Shown here in pieces: positions 9,907-21,045 of a DNA stretch of 64,000 nt (position 1 is its first letter; each line of letters begins with the position of its first letter). A program made the translations under genes and the position numbers. Source of the DNA: Patiria miniata (lineage: Eukaryota > Echinodermata > Asteroidea > Valvatida > Asterinidae); assembly GCF_015706575.1 (NCBI RefSeq), contig NW_024037050.1, positions 3,100,001 to 3,164,000 on the forward strand. Direction: 5' to 3'. Under the pieces are notes generated by a model that ran no database searches, was not told where the DNA came from, and worked only from the letters and a program-made list of their open reading frames with translations.

Positions 9907-12900
9907 TAGTACAGGCATTATGTGAAAAATTAAGGGGTAACCTCAAACAAATTGCAACAGAAACCATTTAAAAAGGTTATTACTCAGAAAAATCTCCTCT
10001 ATAACATATTAAAAGTCTTAAGAAATCCAAGTGGTGGAAAGTAGTTTTCTAATGTGTTTCTTAACCACACCCAGTACCACTTTTTTTTGCTACTTTATAA
10101 TGGAATATTTAGTGATGCTGCAACAATATATTTAATACTAAACACAGAGAGTTGATCTTAATTTATTATTGAGATGCCCATTGACTTCAGAAAAGATCTG
10201 TAGATGATTTATATTCATTTTTTTATGCTGTAATATATATATATACTATCTGCAATATGATACATATATGAATCTATATATAACATATAGGTTCAGTCTA
10301 TTCTGCTACCATTGGTTTCACGCACACGCACACTGCGTGGCGATCATCAGGCGAATTTACTCATTATTCTAGACCTTGGTAAGTTTCAATATCCCTATGT
10401 TTCCCAAATTTGCGATATGCCGATAATAATTTGCATAAATGCCATTTATTAATTTGCATAGATTAAAGTTAAAATTATGGCTGTCATGTGTGGACATGTC
10501 ACAATAAAATTTTCCCTGATAATCCAAGTCCAGTCATGTACATAAATTAATTTCACACCATGGTGCATTGCTATAAGGTTCCTTAAAAAAGGAAAGAAAT
10601 CCAAGTGGTGGAAATATGCCTAATTTGCATAAATTCAAAATGGCCACTAATTACATGATTTTTGATTGGGCCATAACTCTTGTCCTGCATTGCTTTTTGG
10701 AGTACTTTGAACAACAATTTGTCCTTTGACATTGATTTCATCATCATTCCAGTCCGAGGTACCTTATGAGATCCTATGTTTCCTATGGGGTATAATTTTT
10801 TTGTTAACGTTTCTAGCTCTTGTCAAAGTTGGTATTAATGTTGGAAAATGTGATATCCCTGTGTCGCAGAGCGAATCCTTGTGCCGCTCCACTCGGACCA
10901 AAAATCAAGGAATAACTCAAGAGAACAGAGGATTCAACACAGGAGTTACAAATCACAAAAATCATATTATATATACGAGAAAGAAATAAACCAAAAAACC
11001 GCAAACCTCAATCCGAAAATACGTGGGCGGAATTGGTATGCAACAAAGGGAAAAGGAATTACGATTTGCATAATTCACCTAGCACCCACCTCCGAAGTTA
11101 CATAACACTTTACGGCCGTAAAAAAAATAGTGATTGATGAATTAACTCAGAAATAGGAGGAATAATTTTAACAAATTTCAGAGACAAAACAATGCCTCCT
11201 TTAAATCCACTAGTACACTGCATAGGGATATCAAATTTTGCAACGCGTATGCCAATTTTGAGATGAGCCAAAAACCGAACAAAAAATATCTTTCCCAATT
11301 TTTTGATATTTTGCAGCGAACATCTTGGGGTTTAATTTTCATCCGCGTTTGTCTCAATGTCGGGTGATCCACTAGGTCAAATTCAAGGTCAAATTCAAGG
11401 TCAAAATGTCATTTTACTTAAAATAACCCCGACATGAAAAAAACAATGGTACATTTGGATTTCTCATGATGTAACCTTTCAAAAGAAATTAAGATTAACA
11501 CATTTGGCTCACAGATTATAGAAATATGGTCATTTAAAAATGGCAACAATGTCCATTTTGACCAAAATTGCCTGGGCGGTAGCGCGAAAACTGTTTGTCC
11601 GATGGTGCTAAAACTTAAAATTTCGGCTTTTCAGCCGAAATTACCCCAGAAACTAAATATGATCCAATTTGAAGAGGTTGGGGTTTCAAATTTAAAATTT
11701 TGGGGGGTGATTTGACACTGAATGACCCCAATGTCAAATGACAAAATGTTGTTTAAAGTACCCCGAAAAGCAACTTAGGACGAGAGTTATTACTAGATAG
11801 CATATTATGTCATATTTTTGGCCACTGCATTTTTCTTTGCTAAAGAAGGAATTTTTCTCATAATTATTTGGATAGACTTTACCTTCCTAAGCTGGAAATC
11901 CGTTGGTAACATTTTTTTTTCTATCTACCATGTGGCGGTCATCTTGGAATTCAAAATGGCCGCCATTTTGGGCCTAATTTGTATATAACTTCGGACCTGA
12001 TTGTCATATGAAGTTCAGTTTGGTGGCAAACCCCACGTTTTTGATACCAATGAACCCACGAAAATCATTGTTGATGGGGTATACTCCCAGTGGAGTACCC
12101 CATCAACAATGATTAACTTGGATTCCTTGGTATCAAGAACATATGCAGTTTGCCACCAAAATGGACTTCATACGACATTCAGGTGCCACCTTATTATTTA
12201 AATGAAATCAAAGATGGCCGCTATTTTTGAATATCCAATATGGCTGCCATCCATTTGGGATGCCTAAATGTGCTAATTGGATTCCTTGGTATCAAATTTA
12301 TGGGCTTTGCCGACACCAATAGTGACTTCATACGACATTGAAGTCCAAATTTATTATGCAAATAGTTCAGAATGGCGGCAATTATGAAATATCAAAGATG
12401 GCTGCCATCAACTGTAAGTACCCCGTCCACAGTGATTTACTTGAATTCATTCAAATACATGGACTTCATTGGACATTCAGGTGCAATGTTATTATAAATA
12501 AGATCCAAGATGGCGGCTATTTTGAAAAAAAATCCAAGATGGCTGCCATCCATCTGGGATAGATCATCAGCAATGGGTCATTAAGATTACTTGGTATCAA
12601 ATGTATGGGGTTTGCCACCGAAATTGACTTCGTACGCCATTCGAGTCCAAATTTATTATGCAAATAAGCCGAAAATGGCGGCCATATATTTGAAATATCC
12701 AAGATGGCTGCCATCCATTTGGAGTACACCATAAACAATAATGTACTCAGGTTCCTTGGTATCAAAAACATGGGGTTTGCCATCAAAATAAACTTCATGT
12801 GACAATCAAGTCCGAAGTTATGATACAAATTAGGCTCGAAATGGCGGCCATTTTGAAATCCAAGATGGCCGCCACACGGTAGCTGGGAAAAAATGTCTTC

Positions 12901-13561
12901 AATGCATTTCCGGCTTAGGGAGGTAAACTCTTTCCAAATATGGTAAAAATTACTTCTTAAACAAAAAAAAAGCAAAAGTACATAACGGCCTATATACTAT
13001 TATGGCCGCGCCAAATCATATGAAAATCATGTAATTAGCGGCCTTTTGAATTTATGCAAATTAGGCATATTTCCACCATTTGGATTTTTAACAACTTTTT
13101 TAGGGACCTTATAGCAATGAACTGTGGTGTCAAATTTGACTTGGATTATCAGGGAACACTCAATTGGTACATTTCCACACATGGCATCCATTATTTTAAC
13201 TTTAATTAGGCAAATTGATATACGGCATTTATGCAAATTATACGGCATTTGAAAAATTTCAGAAACATAGGGATCTTGGAATTTACCTAGGACTTAAATA
13301 ATGAGTAAATCAATGTAAAAGGACTAAAACTGTTGTTTAAAGTACCTCTAAAATCCACCTAGTATGAGAAATATGACCAAATCAATGCGAAAGTCCTAAC
13401 ATATGCGGCCATTTTGGATTTATGCAAATTAGGCATATTTCCACCACCTCGATTTTTTAAGACTTTTAGTATGTCATTTTAGGGACCTTATAGAAATGCA
13501 CTGTGGTGAAAAAAATTCTGTTGCAATTTGTTTGAGGTCAAACCTTATATTGCCTGTACTA
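9907..13561. mobile_element. 3.65-kb foldback (TIR) element
   Basis: Left end tagtacaggca, right end tgcctgtacta, flanked by cta on both sides (or ta, depending on where the ends are set). Long inverted arms match: cctcaaacaaattgcaacag at 9943 pairs with the right end near 13536; agtcttaagaaatccaagtg pairs with 13435-13465; 10360-10640 pairs with 13020-13310. The centre (11930-12880) has direct and inverted units containing aagatggcggcca. I find no reading frame resembling a transposase, so it looks nonautonomous. Confidence 0.75.
11930..12880. repeat. tandem and inverted units rich in AAGATGGCNGCC
   Basis: Units of about 150-160 bp share ggattccttggtatcaaa, ggggtttgccaccaaaat and aagatggctgccatccattt. 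The leftmost unit is inverted, giving a 19-bp perfect stem (12067-12085 with 12100-12118: aatcattgttgatggggta). These lie inside the foldback element. Confidence 0.75.
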
Positions 13562-13565
13562 CTAA

Positions 13566-13934
13566 GGCCAAAAAAAAAAAGTCTCCGGTTTCTGGTATGG
13601 AGCTTGCCCAAAAAGTGGTGCGGCGACGCGGCTTTTTTTTTTTTTACCTGTTTTTTTTTGCTTCAAATGTCGGCTGATGACTTCAAATGGTGTCTGACTA
13701 AACTTAGTGCAAATATATGGGAGTCCAGAGAGGCCACATAAAGCTTATTCTCGATCATAACCCCATCTAAAAACACGTTAAAATTGTGCAGCAGCAGGAT
13801 TCCAGTCAAACCAGTGAGTTTGGCAGTTTTGAGACATCATCTTTTATCGAAAAAATAAATAAATTCATTTTACCGACGCGCATGGCTACGGCGACGCGCG
13901 CGCATACCAGAAACCGGAGACTTTGTTTTTGGCC
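13566..13934. mobile_element. 369-bp MITE with TAA duplication (PIF/Harbinger-like)
   Basis: Ends ggccaaaaa and tttttggcc, with the longer inverted pair gtctccggtttctggtatg / cataccagaaaccggagac. Flanked by taa on both sides. It sits directly beside the right end of the 3.65-kb element. The same family recurs at 21229-21598 (370 bp, TTA duplication). Three-base TWA duplications and GGCC termini fit PIF/Harbinger-type MITEs. Confidence 0.75.
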
Positions 13935-14694
13935 TAAAGTCTTAACGGCCGTTTTTGTAGGGTCGTGGTCGTGATGACTTGCAGGCCACGGGTCACGCAA
14001 AATCTATCCAATCGGAGCGTTAATTCGTCAGCCCTTCCCAGCGTCCTGTTTGCAGGGCGGGGGTACGAGCGAACATAAGTGTCCCTATGGGTGCAATGAA
14101 ATGCCCCCAAGTTCAGAAAGTACTCACCTTATATTTACTCTCCAAGGTGTTCGAGACACACATCAAAATTAAAGCGTATTTTATCATCTTTCTTTATCTT
14201 TTCAATTGTTGAGGATTATCTGATGACTTTTGGGAGAAATGTCCATCCAAATATGATCACCCCTAGTAAAACAGTCCTGAAGCCCATCGCCATTTTGAAA
14301 AAACGGTGCCTACACTCCATTGCAAATAGAACGGTTTTATAGGGCCCTAATTTCATCCAAATTGGTCAGACGTACAAGCTCACGTTCCTGTGCACGGCTT
14401 CCACCCTTATTTTGTACGAACCCCAAAGTTCATGGCCCACAGTATGCTCAAATACTGAAGAATTTGAGGGCATGCAAATGTCGATTTGGCCGGCGTAGGC
14501 AAATTCGTTGTGTGTGAAGAAATTCCTCCTGTCCTCGTATGTAGCATAGCTTCCCAACCTGATTTCTATGCATTTTCATCGTTTTTATTATATTCATCAT
14601 GTTTATTGTAGCTCCTTCAAAATCATTGCTTTTCCAATTATTTACTCATTTTGTACTTCTGTATCATGTCAGCTAAAGCCGTGTCAGTTTTGTC
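13935..14694. other. no gene; repeat relative at 14022-14100
   Basis: 14022-14100 resembles the reverse complement of about 9440-9545 (cagcccttcccagcg, then gtacgagcgaa). The remainder holds no recognisable feature. The ORF2 end of a LINE begins near its right edge. Confidence 0.4.
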
Positions 14695-15240
14695 TTGTTT
14701 GTATTGTCTGTGTCTCGTTATAGTTTTGTTTTTCAGTTGTTAATGTATTGTTTTGGGGAGCTGGCTCATGCTCCTCGCCCCCGTGGTCGTCCAAAACTCC
14801 GTTACAAGGATGTTCTAAAGCGTGATCTGCGAACCTCCCAAATTCCAGTCACCTCCTGGCAGACCGTGGTGCAGGACCGCACTCGTTGGCGTTCCGCTGT
14901 CCATCTTGGCCGCTCTGCTTCCTCTGCCGCCTATATTGCTGATTGCGAGAATCGTCGCGCAGCTAGACACTGAGCTACATCGTGCTACTCGACGGGATAG
15001 GCCACTACTAAAGGCTGTTTCTTACAAGTCTCGGCTTACTCTAACAGTCCCATACTCATATTTTCTCCAGTACATAAACCAAACTTCATTTAAAATTTGT
15101 TAATAGCGCAGTTTACTTTTATTACCTTTTTATTGTGACATATTTATCGAATTCGTTATTTTGCTGTGTACCAGACATCTTTTATTTATTGATGTATTTC
15201 TCTAAAGGGGTATGAAATAAATGTTTCTTGAATTAAATTG
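14695..15240 (+). mobile_element. LINE 3' fragment (C-terminal tail of ORF2 and 3' UTR)
   Basis: The open frame ending at 14973 contains RPRGRPKLRYKDVLKRDL, TSWQTVVQDRTRWRSAV and AADCEN-like residues (YIADCENRRAARH). This is the pattern at the C-terminus of non-LTR retrotransposon polymerases (KRYKD..K.DL...W....DR..WR). About 265 bp of AT-rich 3' UTR follow, ending near gaaataaatgtttcttgaat. The polymerase domain itself is absent, so this is a 5'-truncated copy. Confidence 0.7.
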
Positions 15241-15437
15241 AATATCAGACTCCATGAAATTTAGACTCATTGGTAGTATCGTCCATGCGTAAGTACGATA
15301 ATGGGCTATTTTTAGGATCATTTGGGAGAGTGACCTGTCACGTGCGAGGGATCAACCAATAATTGGGAAAAGGAGTCCGATTTTTAAAGGAGTTGGATTT
15401 TCATTATGACATCGGCCCCACTTATACCATCGGCGGG
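15241..15437. other. no feature seen
   Basis: Short spacer between the LINE end and the second repeat block; nothing recognisable. Confidence 0.4.
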
Positions 15438-16219
15438 ATATACCATCGAAGCGCTATCATGAAGGATACACATTGGTATCGTGAACAGCGCCCGTAATGT
15501 AATGTGATGTCCTGGTGTAATGTTGTTTCCGTCTACATTTTAAATTTCGTTTTTTAAGGATGAAAACTTGCTGTGCACATCATTTTTTTACGAAAATAAT
15601 GTTTGATAACAGGCTAATGAAGGACTGTTGGGAACAGCGAACGGAATATAGGCCTGATTTTCAGCGTTAACAAACTAATCCCTAGAACAATCTTTTTTAA
15701 AGACATCTGTACAATGTTGAAATAGTATATAAACGGAGTTGAGAATCTGTATCTGTCAAAATACAAAGCACAGAAGTCAGGCGCGGATGCAGAGGGGTCG
15801 AACCCCCCTCCCAACACCACGCTCTGACACACCGTATGTATAAGCTAACAATTATAATAACGATAAGATCGGATATAAATAACGGGCCTGACCCCCCCCC
15901 CCCCAACCCCGCCAAAGTTCCTGGATCCGTTCCTGAACGCACCTGATACCTGTTTCAAAAGAGCCTACATAATAATAGTGTTCATTGTTGCGTAACGATC
16001 AGTATGTTTAGCACACGTATATAGGCCTACGACTAACGAGGATGCCGTATACAATTGTCCAAACAACTGAAACAGCGGTTGACTAATTACTGCCCAAAAT
16101 ATGGACTTTTGTTCGTCCATGGAGCCAAAACAGATGCACACAGAAATGCCAGTTCCACGTTTCGCCGCGGACTCCGCCTATTATTAAGACAAATTGTTTT
16201 TGAAGAGAATTCTGAGGAA

Positions 16220-16289
16220 GCCTGATGGCCGAGTGGTTAGATTCGTAGTCCACGAATCGCGGAGTCCGGGATCGAATCCCGGCGGTGTC
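16220..16289 (+). other. tRNA-derived piece, second copy
   Basis: It has an intact T arm (ccggg, then atcgaat, then cccgg) and A box tggccgagtggtta. The anticodon-arm loop tagtcca lacks T33 and the ends do not pair as an acceptor stem. Treated as a repeat. Confidence 0.5.
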
Positions 16290-17150
16290 TTTTTGCTTTT
16301 CAACGCACGCACGTACGCATTCTATTCAGTCATTATAAGATGTTTAATTTCCCGTCGTCAAATACCAACAGTACCTTAGCTTAATCGGTAAGCGCTGCTG
16401 CTGGTACTGTCCGTGAGTTCCAGGTTGGCGCCTTCGTACAGGTTCAGGGCATGTGGTCCACTCGGAGGATCAGGGCTTAGGGGCCGCCCTGTTCCTCCCT
16501 TAGCTCTTTGCTTTTACATGGTGCCTGGCCCTCCGGGGTTATATGGATGGAAAGGGAAGGAAGTGTGTATTGGTCGGGGACACCGAGACCCCGGAAGAGA
16601 ACTAAGGGATTGGCTGGGGCATTGTTATGGCTCAGACCGATCCCTGAAAGCTTGACTAGCACATAACTTTTCGATTTTTTTTATCCTCTATCTTTTATAC
16701 TTTGGTTTAGTTTGATATTTACATCTGCTAGGCAGATGTACGGTAGTTTTGAAAACGAAACAGAGGTCTATGTCATGAATCAATGAATCATAATTGACTA
16801 TAATTAAAATGGAGTTTCGTTCAATCAATATGACTACCATTATAAATGGCGCAATTTCCAATTGACGTAAAAACGCCATATTATACCGGGGAAAAAAATA
16901 AAGATGTACATTGTAATATAAACATTATTTACAACTTTCAAATAACGTTTCTTCAATTGTGAACATTCCCAACAAATACAGTATTTCTCAAAAAAAGGGA
17001 AACAAAACGCAAGATAACAAAGTCCGTCACCCTTAAAACCGGAAATTAACAATGAAAAACAAAGTACAATAATGTACAATAAGGATTGAATTGGAAAAAT
17101 CTATTGCATGGGGCTTTTACTGACTTGCTTTTTGTACAGTCAGTAACATG

Positions 17151-17690
17151 CAGGCGCGGATCTTGAGAAAGTTTTTTTTTGGGGGGGGGGGAGGTTCGAA
17201 CTCCTCCACTGCTCTGACACAAAAAGTAAAGCTATTATACAGCGGTTATTAACACTAGGCCCATATCACAGAATATGCATATACCCCCTAAGCAAGCTGC
17301 CAATGTCCGTATTTTTGTGCAAAGCGGACATTATTACCAGTAAACAGTTTCAGCGTGTTTCGCATTTTTTTTCCCACGGATTTCTATGAATTTAGTTTTA
17401 GGACAGAACTGGGCATGGGCATTGCGAGGGGGCAAGGAGGGGGCGCTTGCCCTCCCCCGGAAAGGTAAAAAAAAATATAAAAAATTAAAAAAAGAGAAAA
17501 AGAGGCACAAAGTCATAGTGGTGTTTATTTAATGAGTTGAGGGGGGGGGTGCAAAATGTCCCTGCCACCCTCTTTAACTTATAAATCGAGAATTTGTTGA
17601 GAAATACAAGAATTTGTTGGGAAATTTTTTTAGCCCCCCACCCTCTAGAAAAAGTCCTGAAAGATACCCCCTCCCCCAGATCCGCGCCTG
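17151..17690. mobile_element. 540-bp poly-G/C element, copy B of 1810-2366
   Basis: Same termini (caggcgcggatct, agatccgcgcctg). The internal G and C runs are shorter than in copy A, and a stretch around the second G-run is missing. Confidence 0.65.
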
Positions 17691-18174
17691 CACCTCCCCG
17701 ATCGTTTGGCGCAACACGTGATCGAGTAGTGTGCAATGACACTTGGTCTCCGAATATCAAAAGGTGGTAAAGGGGGGGGGGGATCGCACTACACTTTCAA
17801 TGGGGGCGCTGTTCAAATCCGATGATTATTAACACTAGGTCTATATCACAGAATGTGCATACACCTTTAACAAAGCTGCCGATGTCCGAATTTTTGTGGG
17901 AAGCGAACATTGTTACCAGTAAAAAGTTTTTGCGTGTCGGAGCGGGGGGGGGGTGGTATTTCGCATTTCTTCAGGGATTTCGATTTTTTTTTTTTTTTTT
18001 TGGACAGAGCTGGGGGACCCTCCCCCCGGATCCGCCCCTGCACCTCCTCGATCGTTTTGCGCAATGCATGATCGAGTGCAATGACATCGGGGATGACCCT
18101 GCATTTCTTCAGAAGCTTTCGGCAGCAGCACGCGCCTTCCGCCGCTGCGCCCCCCCCCCCTCCCGTCTTCTGCA

Positions 18175-18735
18175 AAGGCTAACCCCCTTGCAATTTTTGA
18201 ATTCTCCAAACTTCCTGGAAAGACTCGTAAAACACCCTGGAACACATTCAAACTCGATTTAGGGACAGATATATCAGTAAAAAGAAATTCATATTTTAGC
18301 CAATTTTTATGAAAACTGCAAGGCTAACCCCTTGCAATTTTTGTCAATTTTGGTCAAAAAATGAAATTGCTCCAAACTTCCAAGGACTCCTAAGGGACCC
18401 TAGAACGCAATCCGACTCGATCTAGGGACAGATATATCTTGAAAAAAAATTCATATTTCGCCAAATTTTATGAAAAATGTAAGGCTAACCCCTTGCAATT
18501 TTTGTCAATTTTGGTCAAAAAAACCTCGAACACATTCCAACTCGATTCAGGGACAGATATATCATTAAAAAGAAATTCTTATTTTGGCCTAATTTTAATA
18601 AAAAATGTAAGGCTAACCCCTTGCAATTTTTGTCAATTTTGGTCAAAAAATTAAATGCTTCAAACTTCATGGAAAGACACCTGAGGGGACCCTCGAACAC
18701 ATTCCAACTCGATTCAGGGACAGATATATCATTAA
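18175..18735. repeat. 165-bp satellite, block B left part
   Basis: Units begin near 18175, 18316, 18476 and 18606, some shortened. The last is cut at catTAA by the 933-bp insertion and resumes at 19669. Confidence 0.8.
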
Positions 18736-19668
18736 CTAGAGATGTGTTTGTGGACAAACACAAGCTGTTTCGGATATTTGAAATACTCTGAGCACGGGAT
18801 GTACAATCAGTGACGTCACTATAAATGTCATCTATAACAGCACATTATAATATGTACATCTCAAGTTACAACCAAATCGAACATTTTAGTTCTGTAGATA
18901 TAGACCTATAAAAGAATAAAATGCCCCTTTAAGGGACTTCACATGACATTTGATGATGATGTCACTTCAATTTCCATCTATAACACATCCATGTGAATAT
19001 GCATACCAAGTTTTAACCCAATCAGACTTGTACTTCCGAAGTTCAGTTTGAAGAAAAACGTGTACAAAACCAATGGGGAAACAATGCATCTTTAATGTGA
19101 TGTAACCTGACACCTCATGACGCCACGATGACGAATTTCTTCTAGTACCATCTATGGGTACTGGTCTAAGTGTGTACTAAGTATAAAGTCGATCAAATTT
19201 ACGAAAGTGCCAAAGTGGAGCGTTTTAAATCGTGTACAAAACCTATGGGGAAAATGTGCATCTTTAATGTGAAGTAACGTAACACCTGATGACGTCACGA
19301 TCACGAATTTCTTCAAGGACCATCTGTGGGTGGTGGTCTTAGTATGAATTAAGTTTAAAGTCGATCGGATTTACGAAGATGCCAAACTGGAGTGTTTTAA
19401 AACGTGTACAAAACATATGGGGAAAAATGCATCTTTAATGTGACGTAACCTGACACCTGATGACGTCACGATCACAATTTTTTTCTAGGACCATCTGTGG
19501 GTGGTGGTCTAAGTATGTACCAAATCTGAAATCAATCGGATTTATAAAAGTGGCACAGTGGACTGCCAGAAGAAACGTGTGTTAAACCTATGGAGAAAAA
19601 GTCTGAAAAAGGAGAAAAAAAAAATCTTAACGAAAACAAGAGCTGTTTCGGTGGGTCACCGAAACAGC
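18736..19668. mobile_element. 933-bp hairpin-ended nonautonomous element in the satellite
   Basis: It begins ctagagatg and ends gaaacagc, with TAA at both junctions; the uninterrupted satellite has one TAA there, so the target duplication is clear. Near the left end is a 9-bp-stem hairpin (18743-18762). The right end is a 13-bp-stem hairpin (19641-19669, agctgtttcggtg/caccgaaacagct). agctgtttcgg also follows the left hairpin at 18763. The core has about three direct repeats of roughly 172 bp from about 19069. No reading frame. The layout recalls DINE/Helentron-like elements, but the 3-bp duplication does not fit that class. Confidence 0.75.
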
Positions 19669-20345
19669 TAAAAAGAAATTCATGTTTTAGCCTAATTTTA
19701 TAAAAGAAAATGTAAGGCTAACCCCTTGCAATTTTTGTCAATTTTCGTCAAAAAAATGAAAATGCTCCAAACTTCCTTGAAAGACCCCTAAGGGCCCCTG
19801 GAACACATTCCATTTCGATTTAGGGAGAGATATATCATTAAAAAGTAGTTCATATTTTAGCCAATTTTTATTTTAAAAAATGTAAGGCTAACCCCTTGCA
19901 ATGTTTGTCAAGTTTGGTCAAAAAATAAAACTGCTCCAAACTTCCTGGAAAGAATCCTAAGGGACCCTGTAACACATTCCAACTCGATTTAGGGACAGAA
20001 ATATCATTAAAAAGAAAATCATATTTAGCTAATTTTTATGAAAAATGTTAGGCTAACCCATTGCAATTTTTGTCAATTTTCTTCAAATTATGAAAATTCC
20101 CCAAACTTTCTGAAAAGGCTCGTAAAAGACCTTGGAACACATTCCAACTCGATTCAGGGACAGATATATTAGTAAAAAGAAATTCATATTTTAGTCAATT
20201 TTTATTTTTAAAAATGTAAGGCTAACCCCTGGCAATGTTTGTCAATTTTGGTAAAAAACGAAAATGTTCCAAACTTCCTGGAAAGACTCCTAGGGGACCC
20301 TCGAACACATTCCCACTCGATTTAGGGACAGATATAATTATCATT
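19669..20345. repeat. 165-bp satellite, block B right part
   Basis: Four units (starting near 19708, 19879, 20046 and 20215) continue directly into a poly-G repeat. Unlike block A there is no 68-bp array here. Confidence 0.8.
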
Positions 20346-20349
20346 AAAC

Positions 20350-20690
20350 CACATATACCTAGGAGCAGATCCAGGAATTTTCGCGGGGGGGGGGCGTTGT
20401 CGTCGGCAAAAAAATCTGAAATATTGAGAGGGTTGTTTCTCAGGACACTTGGCCTCCGAAAATCAACAGGGGGGGGGGGGGGGGGGGGGGAGGAGGGGCT
20501 CGTATCATACTCTCAATGGGGGCGTGCTGTTCAAATCCGACGATTTTTAACACTATATCACAGCATAGTGTAAATATACCCACTAACTAAGCTGGCTCTG
20601 TTTGGATTTTGTGCAAAGGCTGACATTATTACCGGTACAAAATTTGTGGGTGTCACAGCGGGGGGGGGGGGGGGGGGGGGTGTACATTTT
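20350..20690. repeat. poly-G repeat ending block B
   Basis: Begins ggagcagatccaggaatttt and carries long G runs near 20468-20490 and 20660-20680. It shares gtgctgttcaaatccgacga and caaaggctgacattattacc with the other copies. Confidence 0.6.
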
Positions 20691-20728
20691 GATACATTGG
20701 AAATACAAACAAATTTTGACACATCTGT

Positions 20729-21045
20729 GCCTAATACCAATGCACGGAGAATCTTTTTCGAAGAAAAGTGAAACCAAGATCGCCCAAATCGGTCCAGTAG
20801 CTTTTGTTCTAGAACCTGTTTTGTGAAGCAAGGTGGGGGTCATTTTTGTCTCGATGAATTACTAAACTTCGCCCGGGAATTCGACTTGCATTGTAATTAA
20901 TAGAGGGATAGTTATGTAATAATAGTACCCACATGAAAGAAATGTGCTTCACAAAAAAGGCTCTGCAGCACAAACTACTGGACCGAATCGGGATATTCTG
21001 GTATCATAATTCCTCTAAAAGGATTCTCCATGAATTGGTACAGGC
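20729..21045. repeat. inverted repeat with arms of about 115 bp
   Basis: The left arm (20729-20850: accaatgcacggagaatc, then aaatcggtccagtagctttt and ttttgtgaagca) pairs with the reverse complement of 20940-21045 (accaattcatggagaatc, gattcggtccagtag, ttttgtgaagca). A small foldback element. Confidence 0.65.

Larger units (their letters stand above)
15438..18174. repeat. repeat block copy B (duplicate of 114-2804)
   Basis: Starts at accatcgaagcgctatcatg and follows copy A through the 140-bp C-tract element (15778-15935), the tRNA-like piece (16220-16289), the gttccaggttggcgcc region and the poly-G element (17151-17690). It carries scattered differences and shorter homopolymers. Confidence 0.8.

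Noticed and set aside
14695-14973. Host gene with a KRYKD-like motif
   Set aside because: The residue pattern and the following AT-rich 3' tail fit the C-terminal end of a LINE polymerase, so it is listed as a LINE fragment.
16220-16289. Functional tRNA gene
   Set aside because: A and B boxes are present, but the anticodon loop lacks T33 and the acceptor ends do not pair. The copy at 882-951 is more degraded and both lie inside duplicated repeat.
18736-19668. Helitron with CTAG end and hairpin
   Set aside because: On the minus strand there is a hairpin followed by tctCTAG, as in Helitrons. But the junctions show a TAA duplication and the other end does not begin TC after an A, so I leave the class open.
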